Origin: Bacillota bacterium
GTDB taxonomy: Bacteria; Bacillota; Clostridia; Lachnospirales; Lachnospiraceae
DNA: 64,000 nucleotides
Assembly (NCBI GenBank): GCA_023392535.1
Contig: JAEVYY010000024.1
Location: 1-64,000 of the forward strand
Direction of reading: 5' to 3'
The notes beneath the pieces are model-generated. The model had not been told where the DNA came from. It worked only from the letters and a program-made list of their open reading frames with translations, and made no database searches. Positions 38,159 through 46,991 of this stretch are shown here, in pieces (the first letter of the stretch is position 1; each line of letters begins with the position of its first letter). Both the position numbers and the translations under genes were made by a program.

Positions 38159-38905
38159 TTATTTATTCAAGATAGTATGTAAAAAAGCCATCGTTTTCGG
38201 ATTTTTAGGATGGGTAAAAATGTCTTCTGGTGATCCTGATTCTGCAATAATGCCTTCATCCATATAGATCACCTGATTGGAAACATCTCTTGCAAATTCC
38301 ATCTCATGCGTAACCACAATCATTGTCAAACCTTCCGAAGCGAGTGTCCGCATAACTTGCAGTACCTCTCCTACCATAAGTGGGTCCAGTGCAGAAGTAG
38401 GTTCATCAAATAACAAAACTTCCGGTTCCATAGCCAATGCTCTCGCGATTGCTACACGTTGCTTCTGCCCTCCTGATAATTGCTTTGGCTTTGCATTAAT
38501 ATAGGGCTCCATACCTACTTTTTGCAAAAAATGGACTGCTTTTTCTTTTGCCACAACAGGCTCTCTTTTCATGACCTTGATCTGACCAACCATACAATTT
38601 TCCAATACGCTCATATTACTGAAAAGATTGAAATTTTGAAATACCATACCTACCTTTTCCCGATAGGATGCCACATTCATTTTAGGCCTTGTAATATCCT
38701 CCCCATGATATAAAATCTTACCTCCCGTCGGTATTTCCAAAAGATTAATACAGCGCAGCATTGTAGATTTACCAGAACCTGAGGCTCCAATAACAGATAT
38801 AACATCGCCCGTTGTTACAGGAAATGAGATATCTTTCAAGACGCTATGTGTTCCAAAGCTCTTTTCCAGATGCTCAATCTGAAGAATTTCTTTCGTTTGT
38901 CCCAT
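38159..38905 (-). CDS. Polar amino-acid ABC importer, ATPase
   Basis: The 248-residue protein is the ATPase of a type I importer: Walker A GASGSGKSTMLRC, Q-loop, signature LSGGQKQRVAIARA, Walker B VLLFDEPTSALDP and the H-loop VVTHEM. It is most like GlnQ/TcyC-type ATPases. It follows the permease by one base. The cargo may be a polar amino acid such as cystine or glutamine; the sequence does not decide which. Confidence 0.92.
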   Translation of the reverse strand: MGQTKEILQIEHLEKSFGTHSVLKDISFPVTTGDVISVIGASGSGKSTMLRCINLLEIPTGGKILYHGEDITRPKMNVASYREKVGMVFQNFNLFSNMSVLENCMVGQIKVMKREPVVAKEKAVHFLQKVGMEPYINAKPKQLSGGQKQRVAIARALAMEPEVLLFDEPTSALDPLMVGEVLQVMRTLASEGLTMIVVTHEMEFARDVSNQVIYMDEGIIAESGSPEDIFTHPKNPKTMAFLHTILNK

Positions 38906-38906
38906 A

Positions 38907-39683
38907 TTAACGCCCTTCCTTTCTCATCTGATTCCCAATATCCATACAATCAACCAGTTCATAGTTCTCATCACCGTCTAGCTTCTTTTCCAACAGACGT
39001 AACAGGCGCGATGCGAGAACTGTAAGAGTAAGATAGATCAGCATTACTATCGTTGCGGATTCAAAATAGGTATAAAGAGCTCCAGAAACGCTCTTATGTA
39101 CAAAAAACAGGTCTACAATACTGATAACAGACAATACGGAGGTATCTTTAATATTGATAATCAGGTTATTTCCAATTTGCGGTAAAATATTACGAAATGC
39201 CTGGGGTAAGATGACGTTCATCATCGCCTGCACATGCGTCATACCGATTGCTTTCGCCCCTTCCATTTGACCAGAATCCACAGACACAATACCACCACGA
39301 ACAGATTCAGCCATATACGCACCAGTATTAATGGATACAACCAGAAATGCCGCCTGCCACATTCCTAGTTGGACGGAAAATATTTGTGATAATCCATAAT
39401 AGATAAATACAGCTTGTACAATCATAGGAGTACCTCTGAATACTTCTACGTAAATAGAACAAATTGTTTGTATTAATTTAAGAACTCCTATTTTCAAAAA
39501 ACTGGATCTTTGTTTATCTATCGGAATTGTCTGAATAAGGCCAATCGCAAAACCGATCACACATCCGATAAAGGTGGAAACAAGGGCGATCGCAATGGTT
39601 GTTCCTGCACCTTTCAGATAGGATATCCCATAAATTTGTAAAATATAAATAATTCTCTGCATAAAATTCATTTCTGAAATCAT
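38907..39683 (-). CDS. Polar amino-acid ABC importer, permease
   Basis: The 258-residue protein has five or so membrane segments and the HisM/GlnP-type permease motif in which EGAKAIGMTHVQAMMNVILPQAFR contacts the ATPase. FRGTPMIVQ is a family signature. AAGGAG precedes the ATG. It sits between the binding-protein gene and the ATPase gene on the same strand. Confidence 0.92.
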   Translation of the reverse strand: MISEMNFMQRIIYILQIYGISYLKGAGTTIAIALVSTFIGCVIGFAIGLIQTIPIDKQRSSFLKIGVLKLIQTICSIYVEVFRGTPMIVQAVFIYYGLSQIFSVQLGMWQAAFLVVSINTGAYMAESVRGGIVSVDSGQMEGAKAIGMTHVQAMMNVILPQAFRNILPQIGNNLIINIKDTSVLSVISIVDLFFVHKSVSGALYTYFESATIVMLIYLTLTVLASRLLRLLEKKLDGDENYELVDCMDIGNQMRKEGR

Positions 39684-39721
39684 GAGTCTAAACTCCTTTC
39701 CACGAGAAAGACTTAAAACAA

Positions 39722-40612
39722 CTATTCAGATAGCGGTTGAACTGAAATAGCCTCATTCATCATACTTGCAAAATCCTCTTTTGTCATATCAGCCAACACA
39801 CTATTGATACCATCTAACAATTCTTTATTCCCTTTTTGAACAGAAATACCTATGTTGATATCTTCTTCTGAAACTTCAAAATCATCATCGGAAGCAGAAA
39901 AATCTAAAATTTTCATATCCGGGTAAGCAACACATGCTGCCATAGCGGTAGGCATATCTGTTACAACTAAGTCGACCCTATCCGCATTTAAGGCTACTAA
40001 CATGGATGGTGCTGATTCTTGTGCCGGTAGGATCTTCGCGTCTGCGATTTGTGGCAGACAAGAATCATACCAGATTGTTCCTAATTGTGAAGTACAAGTC
40101 GCCCCTGCAAGACCGGTAAGCCCCTTTGCATCTGCATATTTACTATCTTTGTTGACCAGACCAACAATAGATGCAAAATAATATGGTTCCGAAAAATCAA
40201 CCATTTGTAAGCGTTCCGATGTAATTGATTGTCCTGCAATAACACAATCCACAGTACCAGATTGTACAGCAGGGACCAATGAATCCCAATCAAGCTTCAC
40301 AATTTGTAATTCATATCCTAATTTCTCAGCTATTTTTTTTGCAATCATAACATCATATCCATATGCATAATCAGAACTGTCATTAATAGGAACCGCTCCA
40401 TTAGAATCATTCGGCTGTGTCCAATTGTAAGGAGCATATCCGCATTCCATAGCTACTTTCAAAGTCTTTCCAGCAGTTTGATCTGACGCCTCTGATTCTG
40501 CTGTTTTGTCCTTCATTTCTGCTGAAGTTGCACCTTTATTTTCACTGTTCCCACATGCCACAAGTGAAAAGGACATCATACTTATTACTAATGTTAAAAT
40601 TATTTTTTTCAT
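39722..40612 (-). CDS. Polar amino-acid ABC importer, substrate-binding lipoprotein
   Basis: The 296-residue protein has a signal peptide ending in SLVACGN, a lipobox, and the periplasmic-binding-type domain with TLKVAMECGYAPYNW, YDVMIAKKIAEKLGYEL and AGQSITSERLQMVDFSEPY. It should be anchored outside the membrane. The ATG at 40612 is chosen because GGGAG lies five bases upstream. It is first in a three-gene operon driven by the promoter at 40735-40763. Confidence 0.92.
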   Translation of the reverse strand: MKKIILTLVISMMSFSLVACGNSENKGATSAEMKDKTAESEASDQTAGKTLKVAMECGYAPYNWTQPNDSNGAVPINDSSDYAYGYDVMIAKKIAEKLGYELQIVKLDWDSLVPAVQSGTVDCVIAGQSITSERLQMVDFSEPYYFASIVGLVNKDSKYADAKGLTGLAGATCTSQLGTIWYDSCLPQIADAKILPAQESAPSMLVALNADRVDLVVTDMPTAMAACVAYPDMKILDFSASDDDFEVSEEDINIGISVQKGNKELLDGINSVLADMTKEDFASMMNEAISVQPLSE

Positions 40613-40679
40613 CTTTTCTCCCATCTGCGTCCTCACGCTCTCCAATAAAATAAATTTTTTCGCTCTGCCATAAGAATCA

Positions 40680-40725
40680 AAAGAGACAAAGTAGATTTAT
40701 CAGGTTCTTTCTACTTCGCCTCTTT
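40680..40725 (-). promoter_or_regulatory. Leader hairpin of the amino-acid ABC operon
   Basis: The segment 40680-40695 pairs with 40710-40725 over 14 of 16 positions, and on the minus strand is followed by TTGATTCTT. It lies directly downstream of the promoter and about 70 bases before the binding-protein gene, so it may be an attenuator or an RNA-stability element. It was not matched to a known riboswitch class. Confidence 0.5.
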
Positions 40726-40734
40726 GCTCTTACT

Positions 40735-40763
40735 AAATTATCATTCTATTCCTAATTTGTCAA
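40735..40763 (-). promoter_or_regulatory. Consensus-like promoter of the amino-acid ABC operon
   Basis: On the minus strand TTGACA (40763-40758) and TAATTT (40740-40735) are separated by 17 bases. A GATAAT overlapping the -10 is also present. Transcription would begin just before the leader hairpin. Confidence 0.65.
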
Positions 40764-40891
40764 CCTTTTGTATCTTTCAGCAATCTGCTTTTAAGCCTTA
40801 TTCGTTAATGATAAGAATCAATACAATGTTATCAAAATAATATAGATTTCGGTTTTTAGTTTCACCTGCTTTAAAGTAAAAATAGTCTGTT

Positions 40892-42610
40892 TCATTCATT
40901 TTGTTTGTTTAACAAAGTTTCCATTTCATCAACTGTTTTTGGCTTTCCTATCAGAAATCCTTGTATCACATCACATTCAATTGATTTTAGATAATCATAT
41001 TGTTCTCTTGTCTCGACCCCTTCAGCAATTGTCTCATAACCAAGTTTTTTGGCCATTGATACTATAGTATCCATAATAATTTTACTTGCAGTATCCTGCA
41101 TAATCGTATCTATAAATGATTTGTCAATTTTCAAGGCATTGATAGGCAAACCTTTTAAGTAAGAAAGAGAAGAAAAACCTGTCCCAAAATCATCCAATGA
41201 AACTTTGAACCCATAATCGCGTAACAAAAGCATTTTTTGAACCACATCTTCAAATTCTACAATCAATACACTCTCTGTAATCTCTAATTCAACATCGCTA
41301 CAGGCTACGTTATATTTTTTAAGTGCACTTAATAATTTTGGTATAAAGTCCTTTTTCTTATATTGAACCGTTGATATATTGATCGATAATGTAAAATTAT
41401 AGGGATACTTTCTTTTCCATTCTGCATAAATCCGGAGGCTCTCATCAATGACCCAATCACCGATTGGAATAATTAAATTATTTTTTTCTGCAATTGGAAT
41501 AAAGGTTACCGGACTAATTAAATTCCCATCCATATCCCGCCAACGTATCAACGCTTCCACGCCACGAAGAACATGTGTTTTGGTAGCATATTGTGGTTGA
41601 AAACATAAAAAGAAACTACATAAATTTACGGCTTCTTTTAATTTATGTTCTAAAACGATATTTTCCAGAAAATCATTCAATATATTGGCATCATAATAAT
41701 GAATAGATCCTTTACCGTTCACCTTGGAACGAAACATCACAATCTCCGCATAATTGATCAACTCTACTGCTGTAGTAGCCGCTTCCGGGTATTCTGCGAC
41801 TCCATAACTGACTGATATAGTCAATTCTCTTCTATCCGATAATAGGAAAGGTCTTGCAATTCTTTCTTGTATTGCTTCATAAATAGACTCTACACTTCTG
41901 TTTCCACATGGATCTAAGATAGCAATGCAAAATATATCACTTGTAAAATGAGAAACTATCACATTCTCTGAATTAAAATCATTCAGGAATTGTGCAAACA
42001 ATTGTACCAGTTCATCTCCCACAATCAGACCCATGCCATCATTTATTTTACGAAAATCATCAATATCGGCAAAAATAACGCTTATTATCTCATTTTTTCT
42101 GGCTTTGTTTATCCATTCTGTTAAAAGACGGACAAAATTATTACGGTTATAGAGACCTGTTAATGAATCGTAGTAAGCCATGTACATTAATTCGTCCCTC
42201 TGTGATTTGTGATGGGTAATGTTTTTAAAACAAATTGTCTTGTTAACAGGTTGTTCTCTTTCGTAAAATACATTGGTTTCAATTTCCAGCCAAGTCTTGT
42301 GATCTGCGAGACAACATTCCAGGGTCTTCTTTGTAAGATTAGATTTTTCCAAAAATAATAATTCTTTGACAGAAACCATATCCTCCTGTCGAATACAGTC
42401 CAGCACAACGAGCAGATCCTTTACGTCTTCCATATTAAAATTAAAAAATTGTTTCCAGTTTCCTAATACTTCCAAATGATTCTCTTCAAAATTATAAAAA
42501 ATGTAGGCATTATTAGATGATTCGCATATCAATTGATACATACGATCTTTATCTTGTAATTTTTGATTTAAAGCGGTTAATAAATCAATCTGATAATGTA
42601 GTTCATCCAC
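40892..42610 (-). CDS. PAS-like / degenerate GGDEF / EAL protein
   Basis: The 572-residue protein has an N-terminal helical/PAS-like sensor (about 1-135), a diguanylate cyclase fold (about 145-300) and an EAL phosphodiesterase domain (about 315-565). In the cyclase domain the active-site loop reads VGDEL instead of GGDEF, so synthesis of cyclic di-GMP is unlikely. The EAL domain keeps EALIRW, ITESVL, DDFGTGFSS, KIDKSF and AEGVET, so hydrolysis of cyclic di-GMP is likely. No membrane segment is seen. It lies next to asd. Confidence 0.88.
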   Translation of the reverse strand: MDELHYQIDLLTALNQKLQDKDRMYQLICESSNNAYIFYNFEENHLEVLGNWKQFFNFNMEDVKDLLVVLDCIRQEDMVSVKELLFLEKSNLTKKTLECCLADHKTWLEIETNVFYEREQPVNKTICFKNITHHKSQRDELMYMAYYDSLTGLYNRNNFVRLLTEWINKARKNEIISVIFADIDDFRKINDGMGLIVGDELVQLFAQFLNDFNSENVIVSHFTSDIFCIAILDPCGNRSVESIYEAIQERIARPFLLSDRRELTISVSYGVAEYPEAATTAVELINYAEIVMFRSKVNGKGSIHYYDANILNDFLENIVLEHKLKEAVNLCSFFLCFQPQYATKTHVLRGVEALIRWRDMDGNLISPVTFIPIAEKNNLIIPIGDWVIDESLRIYAEWKRKYPYNFTLSINISTVQYKKKDFIPKLLSALKKYNVACSDVELEITESVLIVEFEDVVQKMLLLRDYGFKVSLDDFGTGFSSLSYLKGLPINALKIDKSFIDTIMQDTASKIIMDTIVSMAKKLGYETIAEGVETREQYDYLKSIECDVIQGFLIGKPKTVDEMETLLNKQNE

Positions 42611-42634
42611 AGCAATACCCCCTCATTACGGTAG

Positions 42635-43720
42635 TTATTTTTGGGTGATATATCCTTGTGCTTTTAATAATTCAGCGCAAAGAACAGCCCCACCAGCTGC
42701 ACCACGAACCGTATTATGGGACAGACCAACAAATTTCCAGTCATAGATACTATCCTCTCTAATACGTCCAACAGATACTCCCATGCCATTTTCATAGTCT
42801 ACATCCAATTGAACCTGCGGTCTGTTATCTTCTTCTAAATATTGTATAAATTGTTTTGGTGCACTAGGGAGGTTTAATTCCTGTGGTACTCCAGAAAATT
42901 CCACTAACTTTTTAATTAACTGTTCTTTCGTAGGTTTCTTTTTAAATTTAACAAATACAGCAGCCGTATGGCCATTTAATACAGGAACACGGATACACTG
43001 GCATGTAATCGCTGGAGTTGTGGCAGGTTTTATAACGCCATCTTCTACTTTACCCCAGATTCTAAGTGGTTCCTTTTCTGATTTTTCTTCTTCTCCTCCA
43101 ATATAAGGAATTATATTTTCTACCATTTCAGGCCAGTCCTTAAAGGTCTTTCCAGCACCCGATATCGCCTGATAGGTGGTAGCAACTACTTCATATGGCT
43201 CGAATTCTTTCCAAGCGGTTAAAATTGGAGCATAACTTTGGATAGAGCAATTTGGTTTTACAGCCACAAACCCTCTGACTGTTCCTAGTCGTTTTTTTTG
43301 TGAATCAATTACTTTCATGTGCTCAGGATTGATCTCAGGGACCACCATAGGTACATCAGGAGTCCACCTGTGAGCACTATTATTTGAAACAACAGGCGTT
43401 TCTGTTTTGGCATATTCTTCTTCAATTTTTTTAATTTCATCTTTTGTCATATCGACTGCACTGAAAACAAAATCAACTTCTGAAGCAACTTTTTCAACTT
43501 CATTTACATTCATAACAATCATATTTTTTACTGTTTCTGGCATTGGCGTAACCATCTTCCATCTATTGCCAACGGCTTCTTCATACCTTTTACCAGCAGA
43601 ACGCGGACTTGCAGCAATTGTAGTCACTTCAAACCAAGGGTGATTTTCTAACAAAGAAATAAATCTTTGCCCAACCATACCAGTTCCACCTAAAATTCCG
43701 ACTTTTAATTTCTCACTCAT
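42635..43720 (-). CDS. asd: Aspartate-semialdehyde dehydrogenase
   Basis: Asd reduces aspartyl phosphate to aspartate semialdehyde, for lysine, threonine, methionine and diaminopimelate. The 361-residue protein starts LKVGILGGTGMVGQRF (NADP fold) and has the active-site Cys in VKPNCSIQSYAP. The sequence is of the type shared by archaea, fungi and some Clostridia rather than the E. coli type. It follows argH by 32 bases on the minus strand. Confidence 0.93.
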   Translation of the reverse strand: MSEKLKVGILGGTGMVGQRFISLLENHPWFEVTTIAASPRSAGKRYEEAVGNRWKMVTPMPETVKNMIVMNVNEVEKVASEVDFVFSAVDMTKDEIKKIEEEYAKTETPVVSNNSAHRWTPDVPMVVPEINPEHMKVIDSQKKRLGTVRGFVAVKPNCSIQSYAPILTAWKEFEPYEVVATTYQAISGAGKTFKDWPEMVENIIPYIGGEEEKSEKEPLRIWGKVEDGVIKPATTPAITCQCIRVPVLNGHTAAVFVKFKKKPTKEQLIKKLVEFSGVPQELNLPSAPKQFIQYLEEDNRPQVQLDVDYENGMGVSVGRIREDSIYDWKFVGLSHNTVRGAAGGAVLCAELLKAQGYITQK

Positions 43721-43752
43721 AATTTTTCTCCTCTTAGTTTATTTCCACCCTG

Positions 43753-45132
43753 TTAATTTTCTGCCAGGTATGTTTTATTGAAAGCAATCACCGTTTGCAT
43801 TGCTTTTTCACTTGGGGCTCCAATCGTCAAGCGCTTTTGCACACATGTCTCAAGACTGATTGTTTTATAGATATCTTCTTCAAAAATATCCGATATGGTT
43901 TTATATTCCTCTAAAGATAGTTCATCTAAAGATTTTTTATGATTTACGCAATATAATACTAATTTCCCGATAATACTATGTGCATCCCTAAATGGAACTC
44001 CCTTATTTACAAGGTAATCTGCCGCATCTGTTGCATTTGTAAAGCCGTTCATGGCACTCTTTTCCATAGTCGCATTGTTGAACTTCATCGTTCGTATCAT
44101 CCCATTAAATAGGGCAATACATCCTTTTACCGTATCAATCGCATCAAATGTTAATTCTTTATCCTCTTGCATATCTTTATTATAGGCGAGAGGGATCCCT
44201 TTCATGGTTGTTAAGATCGACAATAATGCCCCGTATACACGACCTGTTTTTCCTCTTACTAATTCTGCTATATCGGGATTCTTCTTTTGTGGCATGATAC
44301 TGCTTCCTGTAGAATAGGCATCATCAATCTCCACAAAATTGTATTCATTCGAGTTCCATATGATAATCTCTTCTGAAAAACGGCTTAAATGCATCATTAT
44401 TGTTGATAAAGCAGATAAAAATTCAATCACATAATCCCTGTCTGAAACGGAATCCATACTATTTAATGTAGGGCCCTCAAATCCTAATAGTGATGCTGTA
44501 TAGTCACGATCCAACGGATATGTGGTGCCTGCAAGCGCTCCCGCACCTAACGGACAATAGTTCATTCTTGCATAAATATCTTTCATTCGCATTCTGTCCC
44601 GTTTAAACATCTCAAAGTAAGCGCCGATATGATGAGCAAGTGTAATTGGCTGGGCTTTTTGCAAATGCGTGAAACCTGGCATATAAGTATCAATATTCGT
44701 TTCCATTATTTCAATAAATGTCTCAAGCAATTCTTTTAAAAGAGCATCCACATGAAGAACTTCTAATCTGGTATATAATTTCATATCCAAAGCCACCTGA
44801 TCATTCCGGCTTCTACCCGTATGTAACTTCTTTCCTGCATCTCCGATTCTTTTTATCAAATTTGCTTCTACAAAACTATGAATATCTTCATATTCATTCG
44901 TAATCTCAAGCTTTCCTTCGTCCACATCATCACGGATACCGGAGAGGCCTTTTACGATCTGATCCTTTTCATCGTTTGTCAAAATCCCCTGTTTGGCAAG
45001 CATTACAACATGTGCAACACTGCCTTCTATATCTTGTTTAAAGAACTTTTTATCAAAAGAAATCGAAGCATTAAAATTGTATACAAGTTGATCGGTTTCT
45101 TTGGTAAATCGTCCTCCCCAAAGTTGTGCCAT
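43753..45132 (-). CDS. argH: Argininosuccinate lyase
   Basis: ArgH cleaves argininosuccinate to arginine and fumarate, the last step of arginine synthesis. The 459-residue protein has LWGGRFTKETD at the start, HTGRSRNDQVALD and the signature GSSIMPQKKNPD. Length is normal. No argG is adjacent. It is divergent from the ABC importer genes at 45356. Confidence 0.96.
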   Translation of the reverse strand: MAQLWGGRFTKETDQLVYNFNASISFDKKFFKQDIEGSVAHVVMLAKQGILTNDEKDQIVKGLSGIRDDVDEGKLEITNEYEDIHSFVEANLIKRIGDAGKKLHTGRSRNDQVALDMKLYTRLEVLHVDALLKELLETFIEIMETNIDTYMPGFTHLQKAQPITLAHHIGAYFEMFKRDRMRMKDIYARMNYCPLGAGALAGTTYPLDRDYTASLLGFEGPTLNSMDSVSDRDYVIEFLSALSTIMMHLSRFSEEIIIWNSNEYNFVEIDDAYSTGSSIMPQKKNPDIAELVRGKTGRVYGALLSILTTMKGIPLAYNKDMQEDKELTFDAIDTVKGCIALFNGMIRTMKFNNATMEKSAMNGFTNATDAADYLVNKGVPFRDAHSIIGKLVLYCVNHKKSLDELSLEEYKTISDIFEEDIYKTISLETCVQKRLTIGAPSEKAMQTVIAFNKTYLAEN

Positions 45133-45355
45133 AATTATAGTCCTCCAATTATTAAATCTGTTTCGATAGTATCATAATTTTAACTTCATTTCAATAAAGT
45201 GTATCACATTTTTACCAGTTCGTATATTTCTATTTCTTAGAAATCTGTTTCCTAATTTTTCAAAACATACTTATTTGCTTTCTTAATACAAAAGATTCAA
45301 CACAAAACTATAAAAAATACATACTATAAACTATATGTAAAGAAGGGAAAATTAC

Positions 45356-46117
45356 ATGGATACACTTCTAAAATTAAATAACATCAGCTTTGCATATCAT
45401 AGCCTGAATGGTGAAATCCCCGCACTCAATAATGTTTCCTTTAACATTAATAACGGGGAATTCTTAGCTATTGTCGGACCCAGCGGATGCGGAAAATCTA
45501 CACTTCTGTCAATAATAGCCCGGTTACTGGAACCTGAAACCGGTACCATATATGTTGAAAATCCGGATGGACTTATTCATTATCCAGAAATTGGTTACAT
45601 GCTGCAACACGATCATTTGTTTGATTGGCGTTCTGTTTATCGAAATGTGATTCTTGGACTGGAAATAGAACATCATCTTACGAAAGATAAATTGGAAAAG
45701 GTCGATCAACTATTAAAGGAATATGGGTTATATGCTTTTAAAGATAGAAAACCAAATGAATTATCCGGAGGAATGAGACAACGTGCTGCACTGATCCGCA
45801 CCTTAGCTCTAGAACCGGATATTTTACTCTTAGATGAACCGTTTAGTGCGCTTGATTACCAAACCAGATTGTCGGTATCGAATGATATTTGCCAAATAAT
45901 CAGACATACCGGGAAAACAGCCGTTCTAATAACTCACGATTTATCAGAAGCAATCAGTATTGCTGACCGTATCGTAGTCCTTAGCAAGCGCCCTGGAACC
46001 GTAAAGCGCATTATACCCATCTCGCTTACCACAAATCATAAAACGCCTCTTGAAGCGAGAAATGCAGTTGAGTTCAGAGATTATTTCAATCTTCTATGGA
46101 AGGAGTTAGAAACATGA
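45356..46117 (+). CDS. ABC importer ATPase (SsuB/TauB/ThiZ-like)
   Basis: The 253-residue ATPase has Walker A GPSGCGKSTLLS, signature LSGGMRQRAALIRT, Walker B ILLLDEPFSALD and ITHDLSEA. The family serves sulfonate, taurine, nitrate or thiamine-precursor importers. AGAAGGGA precedes the ATG. Its end overlaps the permease start by four bases. No binding-protein gene is adjacent, so the substrate cannot be assigned. Confidence 0.88.
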   Translation: MDTLLKLNNISFAYHSLNGEIPALNNVSFNINNGEFLAIVGPSGCGKSTLLSIIARLLEPETGTIYVENPDGLIHYPEIGYMLQHDHLFDWRSVYRNVILGLEIEHHLTKDKLEKVDQLLKEYGLYAFKDRKPNELSGGMRQRAALIRTLALEPDILLLDEPFSALDYQTRLSVSNDICQIIRHTGKTAVLITHDLSEAISIADRIVVLSKRPGTVKRIIPISLTTNHKTPLEARNAVEFRDYFNLLWKELET

Positions 46118-46911
46118 ATGACTTAGTATCGGCAAGTCAGGTCGCATATATGAAAGCACATAAAAAGATGCATTCATTCGTCACCATCTCACGAATCGTC
46201 ATCCTAATTGGTTTTCTTATCTTATGGGAAGTAAGTGTAGATCTGAAATGGATTGACGGATTTTTTTTTAGTAGCCCAAGGCGGGTCATACTATGTATTT
46301 ATAGCTTATTGATGAAAAAAGAACTCTTCATGCATTGCTGGATTACGCTTCTGGAAACCATTATTAGTTTTATTCTAGTAACCTTTCTAAGTATATTAGT
46401 AGCAACCTTATTGTGGTATTCAAAAAAATTATCTGATATTGTTGAGCCTTTTTTTGTTATCTTAAATAGTCTGCCAAAATCTGCATTAGCGCCCCTTCTT
46501 ATTGTTTGGCTGGGGACGGGAATGGTGACCATTATTGTTGCAGGGATCTCCGTTGCAATTTTTGGTTCTATCATCAGTCTTTATGCAGGTTTTAAACAGA
46601 TTGATGAAGAAAAAATAAAACTTATCTATACGTTACACGGAACAAAAAAAGATGTATTTACGAAAGTGGTAATGCCTGGTTCCATCCCCACTCTTCTTAG
46701 TTCTATGAAAGTAAATATTGGCCTGGCACTTGTAGGTGTTGTCATTGGAGAATTTCTTTCCGCGCGAAAAGGACTTGGTTACTTAATTATTTATGGTAGT
46801 CAGGTATTTCAGCTTGATTTAGTAATTACAAGTATTTTTATACTTTGTCTGATTGCTATGGGATTGTATTTATGCATTCAATATATGGAACATTGGTACA
46901 AAAAACAATGA
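46114..46911 (+). CDS. ABC importer permease (SsuC-like)
   Basis: The 265-residue protein has about six membrane segments and the coupling motif IDEEKIKLIYTLHGTKKDVFTKVVMPGSIP broken by the usual Gly, as in SsuC/TauC-type permeases. The ATG at 46114 is chosen because GGAAGGAG lies eight bases before it; a start at 46096 lies on the ribosome-binding site. It overlaps the ATPase gene by four bases and is followed by a strong terminator. Confidence 0.86.
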   Translation: MNDLVSASQVAYMKAHKKMHSFVTISRIVILIGFLILWEVSVDLKWIDGFFFSSPRRVILCIYSLLMKKELFMHCWITLLETIISFILVTFLSILVATLLWYSKKLSDIVEPFFVILNSLPKSALAPLLIVWLGTGMVTIIVAGISVAIFGSIISLYAGFKQIDEEKIKLIYTLHGTKKDVFTKVVMPGSIPTLLSSMKVNIGLALVGVVIGEFLSARKGLGYLIIYGSQVFQLDLVITSIFILCLIAMGLYLCIQYMEHWYKKQ

Positions 46912-46933
46912 CCATTTCACGAATGGTGATAGA

Positions 46934-46976
46934 CCAAAAAACAAGACAGCCTAAAATTAGCTGTCTCGTTTTTTGG
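46934..46976. terminator. Bidirectional terminator
   Basis: CCAAAAAAC.AGACAGC (46934-46950) pairs with GCTGTCT.GTTTTTTGG (46960-46976). A- and T-rich flanks let it work on both strands; it lies between the convergent permease and GH25 genes. Confidence 0.85.
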
Positions 46977-46991
46977 TTTCCTGTAAACTTA

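Noticed and set aside
40680..40763. A known riboswitch or T-box before the amino-acid ABC operon.
   Set aside because: No conserved T-box sequence or class-specific core was seen; only a hairpin can be supported.
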